DNA from: Streptomyces rimosus subsp. rimosus
Lineage (GTDB): Bacteria; Actinomycetota; Actinomycetes; Streptomycetales; Streptomycetaceae
Direction of reading: 5' to 3'
Length of the DNA: 64,000 bases
Assembly (NCBI RefSeq): GCF_000720725.1
Contig: NZ_JOCQ01000022.1
Span: 38,088-102,087, forward strand
Part shown: positions 24,646-32,937 of the stretch, piece by piece
Layout of the letters: every line of letters starts with the position of its first letter
Numbering within the stretch: position 1 is the first letter of the stretch
Made by a program: the position numbers and the translations under genes
Notes under the pieces: generated by a model
The model's database searches: none
What the model was told of the DNA's origin: nothing
The model's input: only the letters and a program-made list of their open reading frames with translations

Positions 24646-25631
24646 AGCATCAGCTCCGATCGGCGGCGCGGGTTGATGCGTTCGCGCCAGACACCGGCCA
24701 GGCCCGCGATGGCGAGCGTGGGGACGATGATGAACAGGCCCGGGAAGAGGGTCGGCCACCAGTCGCCCGCGAGCAGCGAACTGCGCGCACTGTTGACCAT
24801 GTTGCCGAGGCTCGCCTCGTGGGCGGGCAGTCCGAGCCCCAGGAAGGAGAGCGCGGACTCGTGCCAGATGGCGTGCGGCACCATCAGGACGGCGGCGAGC
24901 CCGGCCTGCGGCAGGACGCCGGGCAGCAGGTGGCGTACGGTCACCCGCCACCGTGAGGCACCGCCGGAGACGGCCGCGTCGATGTACGGGCGGGAGCGGA
25001 GGGAAAGGACCTCGGCCCGCACGATGCGGGCCGTGGAGAGCCAGTGGGTCAGTGCCACCGAAATGATCACCGGCCAGACGCCGGGCCGGAACATGGCCAC
25101 GATGAAGATGCCGAGCAGCAGGTGCGGCACGGAGGAGAAGAGGTCCACGACGCGCATCACGCCGCGGTCCGCCCAGCCGCCGAGCGCCCCGGCCAGCGCG
25201 CCGACCGCGGTGCCGATGACGGTGGCGGCGAGTGCCGCGACCACGCCGACGAGCAGCGAGACGCGCAGGCCGTAGACGCAGCGGAGCAGCAGGTCGCGGC
25301 CGACCTCGTCGGTGCCGAAGGGGTGGGCGGGGGAGGGCGCCCGGAGTTTGGCGGCGAGGTCGACGGCCTGTCCGTCCAGCGGGAACAGGAGGGGCACGGC
25401 GACGACGGCCAGGACGATGGCTGCCACCAGGACTGCGGAGGTGCGTACGCGCAGGGTACGGGTGCCGCGCCCGCCGCGCCGTGCGGCACGCTGATGCCAG
25501 TGGGCGGCACCGGGCGTCTCCATCGCCTTCCGGGCCGTCTCGGCCGCCTTCCGGGGCGTCTCGACCGCCTTCCGGGACGTCTCCGCCGTCTCCCGCGTCC
25601 TCTGCGCCGTCTCAGCCAACGGATCAGCCAT
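24642..25631 (-). CDS. ABC transporter permease, DppC type, with heptapeptide-repeat N-terminus
   Basis: A 329-residue permease. After a helical tail, the first membrane helix starts near residue 65; FGTDEVGRDLLLRCVYGLRV is the family's conserved segment and GGASRWRVTVRHLLPGVLP its coupling loop. The N-terminal residues 16-43 are an unusual in-frame tandem repeat of seven residues (AETSRKA, VETPRKA, AETARKA, METPGAA). This cytosolic tail is not part of the normal fold. The gene overlaps the other permease by 8 bp. Confidence 0.9.
   Translation of the reverse strand: MADPLAETAQRTRETAETSRKAVETPRKAAETARKAMETPGAAHWHQRAARRGGRGTRTLRVRTSAVLVAAIVLAVVAVPLLFPLDGQAVDLAAKLRAPSPAHPFGTDEVGRDLLLRCVYGLRVSLLVGVVAALAATVIGTAVGALAGALGGWADRGVMRVVDLFSSVPHLLLGIFIVAMFRPGVWPVIISVALTHWLSTARIVRAEVLSLRSRPYIDAAVSGGASRWRVTVRHLLPGVLPQAGLAAVLMVPHAIWHESALSFLGLGLPAHEASLGNMVNSARSSLLAGDWWPTLFPGLFIIVPTLAIAGLAGVWRERINPRRRSELML
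25503..25586 (-). repeat. 21-bp tandem repeats encoding a heptapeptide
   Basis: Four 21-bp units (consensus on the plus strand GACCGCCTTCCGGGRCGTCTC, given here as one unit only in part) encode (A/V/M)ET(S/P/A)RKA. They sit at the start of the DppC-type permease gene and keep frame. Confidence 0.75.
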
Positions 25632-26622
25632 CGAAGCCCACCCTCGGATCCGCGAGTCCGTACAGCAGGTCGGAGAGCAGGTTGCCGACCAGCACGGCGG
25701 CCGTGGCGAGCACCGTGAGCGCCGCCAGCAGCGGGAAGTCCACGCTCGTCGCCGCCTGGACGGTGGCCGCGGCGATGCCCGGCCAGCTGAAGACGGTCTC
25801 CACCAGCAGCGCGCCGGTGATCAGCTCCGGTACGCGGGAGCCGATCAGGGTGAGAACCGGGAGCAGGCCGGAGCGCAGCGCGTGCTGGAGCAGAACGGTG
25901 CGTTCGCTCAGGCCGCGGGCCCGCGCGCCCCGTACCGGGTCCTCCTCCAGCGCGTCGCCAACCCCCTGCCGTACGTAGAGCACGAACCACGGGAGCTGTG
26001 AGACGGCGAGCACCAGCGCCGGGAGGACGACGTGGCGCGCGATCTGTCCGGCCGTGGCGACCTCGCTGCCGGTGTCGGTCAGCCCGCCCGCCGGCAGCAC
26101 GCCCAGCTTGAGCGCGAACAGCCAGACGGCCAGCAGCCCGAGCCAGAACGGCGGGGCGGCCTCCAGGGTGTACGCGGCGGAGGTGACGGCGCGGTCGAGC
26201 AGTGAGCCGCGCCGCCGGGCGGCCAGCACGCCCAGCAGCGTGCCCACGATGATCGCGAGGACGAAGGCCAGGGCGCACAGCAGCACCGACCAGCCGATGC
26301 GCTCGCCGATCACCTGCGAGACGGGCGCGCGCAGCGTCGCGGAGTCGCCCAGGTCGCCGGTGAGCGCGCCGGTCAGCCAGTGCCACCAGCGGCCGAGCAG
26401 CGGCTGGTCGACACCGAGGTTGTGCCGGATCTGGTCCAGGTTCTCCTGGGAGGCGGTCAGGCCCGCGGTGCCCGCGTACGCCTTGACGGGGTCGAAGGGC
26501 GCGGCGGCGGCGACGGCGAACACGCCGAGGGTGACGGCGAGGAGGACCGGCACGGCGAGCAGCGCCCGCCGTCCCGTCATCCGCGCCATCGGCCCCCAGG
26601 GCAGCTGTGCGAGGCGGCTCAC
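25624..26622 (-). CDS. ABC transporter permease, DppB type
   Basis: A 332-residue permease with six membrane helices. N-terminal RRALLAVPVLLAVTLGVFAV and the conserved periplasmic segment QIRHNLGVDQPLLGRWWHWL fit DppB/NikB; the coupling loop is YVRQGVGDALEEDPVRGARA. The GTG at 26622 overlaps the lipoprotein stop as GTGA, preferred over the ATG further upstream that would run into the lipoprotein gene. It forms the channel with the DppC-type permease. Confidence 0.92.
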   Translation of the reverse strand: MSRLAQLPWGPMARMTGRRALLAVPVLLAVTLGVFAVAAAAPFDPVKAYAGTAGLTASQENLDQIRHNLGVDQPLLGRWWHWLTGALTGDLGDSATLRAPVSQVIGERIGWSVLLCALAFVLAIIVGTLLGVLAARRRGSLLDRAVTSAAYTLEAAPPFWLGLLAVWLFALKLGVLPAGGLTDTGSEVATAGQIARHVVLPALVLAVSQLPWFVLYVRQGVGDALEEDPVRGARARGLSERTVLLQHALRSGLLPVLTLIGSRVPELITGALLVETVFSWPGIAAATVQAATSVDFPLLAALTVLATAAVLVGNLLSDLLYGLADPRVGFDG

Positions 26623-28217
26623 GTGGCGGGCTGCCAGTCCTCTACGTTCCACCAGGGGCCGGAGGCCAGGCCGTGGTCGTGCGGCTCGACCTGGGTGGTG
26701 AGGTCCTTCCAGCGGTCCTTGACCACGTACAGGTGGTCGATGTGGGTGAGGAAGATGTACGCCGGGTCCTCGACGAGTTCACGCTGGACGGTCTCGTACC
26801 CGGCCTTGCGCGCGGCCTTGTCGTCGGTGCGGCGGGCGTCCACCAGCGCCTTGTCGACCTTGGGGTTGTCGTAGCGCGACATGTTGTTGAAGCCGTCGCC
26901 GGCCAGCGAGGAGTGCAGCAACAGGTACTGGTCGAAGTCCGGGTCGGCGGGGCTGCCGCCGCCCGCGAGGACCGCGTCGGTCTTCATGTTCGGCCGGATG
27001 GCCTCCCACGGGCCGGACTCCACCTTGACCTCGATGCCGGCCTTCTTGGCGTCGGAGGCGAAGGCGAGCGCGTGCTCCTGGCGGAGCTTGTCGCCGGCGA
27101 GGTACCAGAGCTTGAAGGAGGCCGGCTTCCCGTCCTTCTCGCGGATGCCGCCCTCGCCCTTCTTCCAGCCGGCGTCTTCGAGGATCTGCTCGGCCTTCTT
27201 CAGGTCGTGGGTGCGCTCGGTGCCCTTGGCGAACCAGGGGCTGTCGGTCGGTACGGGCCCGTAGGCGGGCTTGCCGGCGCCGTCGAGGATGCCGTCCACC
27301 ATGGCCTTGCGGTCCACGGCGATGTCCAGGGCCTGACGGACCGCCTTGTCCCCGGTGACCTCGTTGGCGGTCGGCAGGGTGACGTTGCGGTAGTCGAACG
27401 TCTTGGCCGACAGGCTCTCCATGCCCTTGGCGGACTTGAAGGTGGCGGCGAGGTTGGGCGGCAGGATGGCGCCGTCGAGGTCGCCGGAGCGCAGCCGGGT
27501 GGCGCGCACGTCGTCGTCCTTGATGATCGCCATGGTGAAGTTCTTCACCTTGGGCGCACCGCCCCAGTAGTGCGGGTTGGCCTTGAAGGAGAGCTTCTCG
27601 CCCTTGGACCACTTGGTGAGGATGTACGGTCCGGTGCCGACCGGGTGCGTGGTGAAGGACCCGGTGTTCACGTCCTGCTTGCCCGCGATGTGCTGCGGGG
27701 CGATCGGCAGGACGGTGCGCTCGGCGAACGGCGCGTAGGGGTACTTGAGGTGGAAGACGACGGTGCGGGCGTCCTTCTTCTCGACCTTCTCCAGGGCGTC
27801 CAGTTCGGCCTTGGAGGCGTTGTTGGTCTTCTCGTCGAGGATGGTCTCGTAGGTGAAGACCACGTCGTCGGCGGTGAAGGGCTTGCCGTCGCTGAAGGTG
27901 ACGCCGTCGCGCAGGGTGTACGTGTAGGTCTTGCCGTCGTCGGAGACCTCGGGCAGCTTCGCGGCCAGCGCGGGCCGGAGCTTCATGTCCGCGTCGTGGG
28001 TGAGCAGCCCGTCGAAGATCTTGGAGTTGCCGTCCTTGCCGTAGCCCAGCAGCGGACTCAACGACTCCGGCTCGTAGGCGATGCCGACCACGGCGGAGTC
28101 CTGGGCGCCGCCCGCGCCGCCCGTGCCGTCGGACGGCGTGGAACAGGCCGCCGCCCCGAACGCCATGGTTCCCGCCAGTGCGGCGGCGGCCGCTGACCGT
28201 ATCGACCGGGCCGTCAT
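26619..28217 (-). CDS. ABC transporter substrate-binding lipoprotein, DppA/NikA family (SBP_bac_5)
   Basis: A 532-residue lipoprotein: signal peptide and lipobox near residue 25 (GAAAC), then an SBP_bac_5 domain with conserved segments such as LRDGVTFSDGKPFTADDVVF, NPHYWGGAPKV and PVGTGPYIL. It binds oligopeptides, metal chelates or similar solutes; the ligand is not predictable here. The ATG at 28217 has GGGAG six bases upstream. First gene of the five-gene importer; the promoter should lie in the A/T-containing stretch 28218-28280. Confidence 0.93.
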   Translation of the reverse strand: MTARSIRSAAAAALAGTMAFGAAACSTPSDGTGGAGGAQDSAVVGIAYEPESLSPLLGYGKDGNSKIFDGLLTHDADMKLRPALAAKLPEVSDDGKTYTYTLRDGVTFSDGKPFTADDVVFTYETILDEKTNNASKAELDALEKVEKKDARTVVFHLKYPYAPFAERTVLPIAPQHIAGKQDVNTGSFTTHPVGTGPYILTKWSKGEKLSFKANPHYWGGAPKVKNFTMAIIKDDDVRATRLRSGDLDGAILPPNLAATFKSAKGMESLSAKTFDYRNVTLPTANEVTGDKAVRQALDIAVDRKAMVDGILDGAGKPAYGPVPTDSPWFAKGTERTHDLKKAEQILEDAGWKKGEGGIREKDGKPASFKLWYLAGDKLRQEHALAFASDAKKAGIEVKVESGPWEAIRPNMKTDAVLAGGGSPADPDFDQYLLLHSSLAGDGFNNMSRYDNPKVDKALVDARRTDDKAARKAGYETVQRELVEDPAYIFLTHIDHLYVVKDRWKDLTTQVEPHDHGLASGPWWNVEDWQPAT

Positions 28218-28329
28218 GCCCACTCCCTGCTGAAGATCGTCTGTTGTTGCAAAGCGCAGGCAATTAAACAGCATGTAAGAAACGGAGGCCCCACCTCCCT
28301 GCCCGGCGCCCGCCCGCCATCATGGGCGG

Positions 28330-28836
28330 ATGCCCTCCGACCACTCATCGGGCCTGCCCGCCGACGCCTTGCCAGGCCCGCCCTCCGACCCCTTGTCGCG
28401 CCTGCCCGCCGCCCTCCGGGACGTTCCGTACGCCGGAGCCCGGCACCCCGGTGCGGCCCCGCTGCCGGGCCGCCACCCGTACGACGTGACGGCCGGGGCG
28501 AACTGCCAGCTCTACGCGTACGCGGTGCTGCGCCATTTCGGGCGTACGGTGCCGCCGCTGCGGTCCGCCGAGCTGTGGGCGGACACCGGGGCGACCGAGC
28601 GGGCCGCGCCGCCGCGCCCGCTGGACCTGGTGCTCTTCGACGCGGGTGAGGTGCCGGGGCGGCCCGACGGGTACGGGGCGCACGTCGGCGTGCACCTGGG
28701 GCCCGGCCAGGTGCTGCACCTGTGCAAGGAGGCCGGGCGGCCCGCCGTGTGGTCGTACGCGGACTTCGCGGAGCGGGCCCGGTACGCGCGGTTCCTGGGC
28801 GCGAAGCGGGTACGGGAGGCCGGCGTCAGCCGGTAG
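28330..28836 (+). CDS. NlpC/P60-like protein of unknown function
   Basis: A 168-residue protein without a clear signal peptide. A candidate catalytic cysteine lies in GANCQLYAY (about residue 59) and a histidine in GAHVGVHLGPGQVLH (about residue 118), spaced and phrased like the NlpC/P60 papain-like fold (LDLVLFD precedes the His segment, as in GDLVFF). It may hydrolyse peptide or amide bonds, but the missing export signal argues for an intracellular role. It is divergent from the importer operon; the first 45 residues are Pro-rich. Confidence 0.6.
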   Translation: MPSDHSSGLPADALPGPPSDPLSRLPAALRDVPYAGARHPGAAPLPGRHPYDVTAGANCQLYAYAVLRHFGRTVPPLRSAELWADTGATERAAPPRPLDLVLFDAGEVPGRPDGYGAHVGVHLGPGQVLHLCKEAGRPAVWSYADFAERARYARFLGAKRVREAGVSR

Positions 28837-28886
28837 CCGGGGACTTTCCCGGCACCGTCACCAGCCTCCCGCAGCCAAAGGCACCG

Positions 28887-30287
28887 TCACCAGTCCCCGC
28901 CGCCGAACCCTCCCCCGCTGTCGCCGAATCCGCCACCGCCGCCGAAGTCGCCGCCACCGAAGCCGCCGGAGAAGTCGTCCGGGTTGAAGTCCGAGCCGGA
29001 GACGTCGCCGCCTTCCGCGCCCTGCTGGCCGCCGCCGAAGTCGGAGGCGTAGGCGGACGGGCCCATCAGGACGCTGCCGAGCATGGTGCCCATGAGGAGG
29101 CCCGGCAGCATGCCGCCGCCGAAGTAGCCGCCCGCCCAGGGGCCGTAGGCCGGTCCGGCGTCCCAGTAAGGACGCTGCCCGTATTCGGTCTGCACCGTGC
29201 GGGCCATCGGCTCCTGCCCGTCCGCCAGGCGCGCCTGGTCGGCGGCGCACACCGGGACCGTGCGGGGCGCCGCGCCGTCCGGCGCCCACTCCGCGTCCGC
29301 GACGGACGGGCCGTGCCGCGGGTCGAAGAAGCACGGCACCCGGCGTTCGGGCAGCGGCTTGCCCGTGCGCCGCGCGGCCAGGGTGGCCAGCGCGAACCGG
29401 CCGTCCTCCAGGGCCTTGGTCACCTGCTCGACATCGCCGGGGCGTTCGGCGCGGGCCATCGCCGACTTGGCGCTCTCGTACGCGTCCAGCGCGTGCGTGT
29501 AGTCGGCGCGCATCGCGTCGTCGGCGCCGGGCTCGCCCGGCTGGAAGTCGAGGCGGTCCAGCTCCTCGCCGAAAGCCGTGATGTCCTCGTCCACCACCAC
29601 GCGCAACTGCTCCAGCGCGGCCCGCTCCTCCTCGGCGCGCTTCTTCTTGCTGCGGCGGTGCAGCGCGAAGGCGCCGCCGCCACCGACGACCACCAGCGCG
29701 CCCAGACCGACGAGCGCGCCGGTGCTGACACCGTCGCCGCTGTCACCACCCCAGGAGGCGGGCTCGTGGCCGGACGCCTGCTGGGTCGCGGTGTCCACGA
29801 AGCTGTCCAGACGTTCCTTGGTGCTGGCGTAGTCGGAGCGCTGGGTCGCGCCGACGAGGTTGCGTACGGAGTTGCGCGACATCACCCGCCCGTCGGCGGC
29901 GGCGTTGAACCGGTCGCCCAGCTCGACGGCGTAGACGCCGCTGATGCCGGTCTTGGTCCGCAGGTCCTTCAGGAGCGTGCTGGGCTGGTACTCGGCGGCC
30001 TTGGGCAGCACCGCGACGAAGACCGGCTTCCCGGAGTCCTTGATCTTCTTGGCCAGGGCCCCCGCGTCGGCGGCCGACAGTTCGGCGGAGGCCCGCGGAT
30101 CCACGTACACCGGCCCCTTCTTCAGGGCCGCCGCGGCCTCGTCCAGCCCGCCGGCGGCCCGCGCGCCGGGAGCCACGGCCGTGAGCATCGCCAGGAGGAC
30201 GGCCGCCAGGAAGAGCGCCGGGCCGGCCTGCGAGCGCGGGAGGAGCACCGCTCGGGAGACCGGGGAGCGCCGGGTTGCGATCTTCAT
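28887..30287 (-). CDS. Membrane protein with secreted N-domain and Gly-rich C-terminal tail
   Basis: A 466-residue protein starting MKIATRRSP. A signal/anchor segment at about 15-45, an extracytoplasmic alpha/beta domain to about 185, a transmembrane helix at about 200-222 followed by HRRSKKKR, a helical charged cytoplasmic region, then a tail of GGGDFGGGGGFG-type repeats ending in DW. Glycine tails of this style are common in TPM-type membrane proteins; the N-domain may be a divergent member. No catalytic residues were recognised. Function unknown. Confidence 0.75.
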   Translation of the reverse strand: MKIATRRSPVSRAVLLPRSQAGPALFLAAVLLAMLTAVAPGARAAGGLDEAAAALKKGPVYVDPRASAELSAADAGALAKKIKDSGKPVFVAVLPKAAEYQPSTLLKDLRTKTGISGVYAVELGDRFNAAADGRVMSRNSVRNLVGATQRSDYASTKERLDSFVDTATQQASGHEPASWGGDSGDGVSTGALVGLGALVVVGGGGAFALHRRSKKKRAEEERAALEQLRVVVDEDITAFGEELDRLDFQPGEPGADDAMRADYTHALDAYESAKSAMARAERPGDVEQVTKALEDGRFALATLAARRTGKPLPERRVPCFFDPRHGPSVADAEWAPDGAAPRTVPVCAADQARLADGQEPMARTVQTEYGQRPYWDAGPAYGPWAGGYFGGGMLPGLLMGTMLGSVLMGPSAYASDFGGGQQGAEGGDVSGSDFNPDDFSGGFGGGDFGGGGGFGDSGGGFGGGDW

Positions 30288-30527
30288 GGGTACGACGCTA
30301 CCCGAACCACACTTTCGACACATAACGGATACATAACGGGCACAGTGCGGCGGGCCCACCGACACGGCACCGCCGCGCGGACACAGTCGCGGACACAGTG
30401 TCCCGCGGTCGCGGCTCCCTGTCCTTTTTGGGGCCGCCGGTGCGGTGGCCGTCGCGCCGGACCCGGTGATGATCTCGCCGCGCGGGCAGGCTCCGCTCCG
30501 ACCGCCCCCGACGTCACGGAGGTCATC

Positions 30528-30926
30528 ATGCGTACCGCCAGAACCAGGGCGATAGCCGTCTCGGCCGCCACCACCACCGCGGCGGCCGCCCTCGCGGTCG
30601 GGCCGGCTGCCGCCCCGTCCGCCGCCGACCCGCCCCTGAAGCTGCGGACGCCGGCCGCGGGCTCCAGCGCGAAGGTGGCGGGCAGCCTCCTCGTGCAGTG
30701 GACGAACACCACCGGGAAGGAGGTGGACGTCTGGCTGAGCGCCCGCACGCCGTCCGGCGGGCACGACCGGCTGTCGCTGGTCGCGCCGAAGGCGGGCAGC
30801 AAGCGGGCGGGCGAGGCGCTGGCCACCCTCCCCGTGGTGCCGCCGGGCACCTCCTACACGGTCGAGGTGACCACCCAGGACGGCGCGGAGAGCGACGTCA
30901 GCGGGCCCCTCGGCCTCATCGGCTAG
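30528..30926 (+). CDS. Small secreted protein with Ig-like domain
   Basis: A 132-residue protein with a signal peptide (MRTARTRAIAVSAATTTAAAALAVGPAAAPSAAD) followed by one beta-sandwich-like domain (VAGSLLVQWTNTTGKEVDVWL to SYTVEVTTQDGAES), similar in outline to the Kre9/Knh1-type wall-associated modules. GGAGG lies seven bases before the ATG. Probably cell-surface or extracellular; no enzyme motif. The TetR gene follows on the same strand. Confidence 0.72.
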   Translation: MRTARTRAIAVSAATTTAAAALAVGPAAAPSAADPPLKLRTPAAGSSAKVAGSLLVQWTNTTGKEVDVWLSARTPSGGHDRLSLVAPKAGSKRAGEALATLPVVPPGTSYTVEVTTQDGAESDVSGPLGLIG

Positions 30927-30940
30927 CCGCCGCCCGTGTA

Positions 30941-30957
30941 CGGTCGGAGGCCGACCG
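30941..30957. promoter_or_regulatory. Inverted repeat ahead of the TetR gene
   Basis: CGGTCGG-AGG-CCGACCG, perfect 7-bp arms, 32 bp upstream of the TetR ATG. The following bases give CCGACCGGT, a nine-base match to the palindromic site upstream of the FAD monooxygenase (32892-32927). Likely an autoregulatory operator. Confidence 0.5.
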
Positions 30958-30988
30958 GTGTGCGAGGAAAGGCAAGGGTGGCGACGCG

Positions 30989-31606
30989 ATGGCCCCGCGG
31001 GCGGACGGTACCCCGACCTTCACGGAGCAGGCGCGCCGCCGGCAGCTCGTGGACTGCACCATCGACCTGATCTCCACCCGGGGTTACCCGGCGACCTCGC
31101 TCGCCGCGATCGCCGAGCGGGCGGGCATCTCCAAGGCCGCCGTGCTGTACCACTTCTCCTCCAAGGACAACCTCACCCGGGCCGCCCTGGCGCACGTGCT
31201 GGCGGAGTTCACCGCGTACGTACGGGAGCGGGTGGACGGCGCGGCCGGGCCGCGGGCCGCCGTCGTCGCCTACGTCCGCGCGATGATCGGCTATCAGCAG
31301 GCCAACCGCCGCCACGTGCGCGTCATCACCGAGATGCTCCTCGACGACGAGGGCGGCAGCAAGCTCAAGACGCCCGGTCAGCACGACACGAACAACCGCT
31401 GGCAGGAGCTGGCCGCCTTGCTGACGGCCGGTCAGCAGGCGGGCGAGCTGCGGGAGTTCGACACCCGTACGGTGGCGCTCGCGATCGGCGGCGCGATCGA
31501 CGGCGTCGTCTCGCACTGGCTGGCCCACCCCGAGTACGACCTCGACGCGGCGGCCGACGAGCTGGAGACGTTCACCCTGGACGCGATCACGCGGCGCGCC
31601 CCGTAA
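30989..31606 (+). CDS. TetR/AcrR-family transcriptional regulator
   Basis: A 205-residue regulator. The N-terminal helix-turn-helix is RGYPATSLAAIAERAGISKAAVLYHFSSK (residues about 32-60, given in full only in part here), and the C-terminal ligand domain continues to the end. It is convergent with the FAD monooxygenase gene (16-bp gap). Shared CCGACCGGT motifs in front of both genes suggest that it represses itself and the monooxygenase, the ligand being the monooxygenase's substrate. Confidence 0.93.
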   Translation: MAPRADGTPTFTEQARRRQLVDCTIDLISTRGYPATSLAAIAERAGISKAAVLYHFSSKDNLTRAALAHVLAEFTAYVRERVDGAAGPRAAVVAYVRAMIGYQQANRRHVRVITEMLLDDEGGSKLKTPGQHDTNNRWQELAALLTAGQQAGELREFDTRTVALAIGGAIDGVVSHWLAHPEYDLDAAADELETFTLDAITRRAP

Positions 31607-31622
31607 AGGCGGGCCGGTTCCG

Positions 31623-32834
31623 TCAGCCCCGCGCGAAGGCCGGCGCGCGCTCGGGCCGGATGCCGATCCCGCCTAGGTACCCCGTCACGGTCCGCAGGGG
31701 CGGCAGCTGTTGGAGGAGGCGGAGCGGCACCGGCAGGCGGTCCGGGTCGAGGGTGCCGTCCAGGGCGGGGCGCAGCAGCGACTCGTGTTCGGCGATCTGG
31801 CTCTTCTGCACCACGGCGGCGGGCAGCTGCCGCCGCCGCTGCACCCGGGCCAGGTCGCGTACGCCGACCGTGCCGCGGCGCAGCGGTCCGGCGAGGAGGC
31901 GGGCCGCCGCGACGGCGTCCTGCACCGCGAGGTTGACGCCGACGCCGCCGGTCGGCGACATGGTGTGGGCGGCGTCACCGAGACAGAGCAGGCCGGGCCG
32001 GTACCAGCGGCGCAGCCGGCCCATCGTCACGTCGAGCAGCTTGACGTCGTCCCAGGAGCCGATCGCGTCCGTCACTTCGGGTCCCCAGCCGAAGAGGGCG
32101 CCGAGCCGGTCGCGGAACCATTCGATGCCGTGGGCGCGCAGGGCGGCGTCCGTGCCCTTCTTGATCAGGTAGGAGGTCTGGCAGTAGTCGCCCCGGTCCA
32201 TGGTGACCGCGAACTGCCCGCCGCCCACCCGCATGGAGACCCGGCCGTCCCCCGGCGCGGGGACGCGTACGTTCCACACGTCCATCGGCACGTCGAAGGT
32301 GCGCTGCCGCAGTCCGGCCAGTTCGCGCACCAGGGAGTCGCGGCCGTCGCAGGCCACGGTGAGATCGGCGGCCAGTTCGTGATCGGTGCCGTGCTCGTCC
32401 CGGTAGCGCACCCCGGTCACCCGTCCGCCTTCGGTACGCAGGCCCGTACAGGCGGCGCGCATGCGCAGGGTGAAGACGGGCTCCGTGGCGGCGGCGCTCG
32501 CCAGGAGATCGAGGAAGTCCCACTGCGGGACCATGGCGATGTACTTGTGGCGGCCGGGCAGCCGGCGGAGATCGGCCGCCACCACGGTCCGGTCGCCGAG
32601 GTGCATCCGTACCTCTTCGAGCCGGTGGGCGGGCAGGCGCGCGAAGCGTTCGCCGAGGCCGAGTTCGTCCAGCAGGCGCAGGGTCGAGGGGTGCACCGTG
32701 TCGCCGCGGAAGTCGCGCAGGAAGTCCGCGTGCTTCTCCAGGACGGTCACCCGCACCCCGGCGCGGGCCAGCAGCAGCCCGAGCATCATCCCGGCCGGCC
32801 CCCCGCCCACCACGCAGCATGTCGTGCGTTCCAT
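31623..32834 (-). CDS. FAD-dependent monooxygenase (class A aromatic hydroxylase type)
   Basis: A 403-residue flavoprotein: GxGxxG Rossmann motif VVGGGPAGMMLG at the N-terminus, DG motif TVACDGRDSLVR, and GD motif LCLGDAAHTMSPTGGVG. These three motifs define the PHBH/UbiH/TetX group that hydroxylates aromatic or polyketide substrates using NAD(P)H and oxygen. The C-terminal 60 residues are helical. A large TetR-type palindrome lies 58 bp upstream. Detoxification or tailoring of an aromatic compound is likely. Confidence 0.9.
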   Translation of the reverse strand: MERTTCCVVGGGPAGMMLGLLLARAGVRVTVLEKHADFLRDFRGDTVHPSTLRLLDELGLGERFARLPAHRLEEVRMHLGDRTVVAADLRRLPGRHKYIAMVPQWDFLDLLASAAATEPVFTLRMRAACTGLRTEGGRVTGVRYRDEHGTDHELAADLTVACDGRDSLVRELAGLRQRTFDVPMDVWNVRVPAPGDGRVSMRVGGGQFAVTMDRGDYCQTSYLIKKGTDAALRAHGIEWFRDRLGALFGWGPEVTDAIGSWDDVKLLDVTMGRLRRWYRPGLLCLGDAAHTMSPTGGVGVNLAVQDAVAAARLLAGPLRRGTVGVRDLARVQRRRQLPAAVVQKSQIAEHESLLRPALDGTLDPDRLPVPLRLLQQLPPLRTVTGYLGGIGIRPERAPAFARG

Positions 32835-32891
32835 GCCGTACCCCCTTGCCGTCGTCCGCCGCCCGCGTGTCGCGGCGCGTTCGGCAGCAGA

Positions 32892-32927
32892 CTAACCGAT
32901 CGGTCAGTTGCCTGACCGACCGGTTAG
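32892..32927. promoter_or_regulatory. Double TetR-type palindrome upstream of the FAD monooxygenase
   Basis: CTAACCGATCGGTCAG (32892-32907) and CTGACCGACCGGTTAG (32912-32927) are 16-bp arms with one mismatch and a TTGC spacer. Each arm is itself a near-palindrome of the ACCGnnCGGT type bound by many TetR regulators. It sits just downstream of the acyl-CoA dehydrogenase stop and upstream of the monooxygenase start. Confidence 0.75.
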
Positions 32928-32937
32928 CGGGAAGCGG

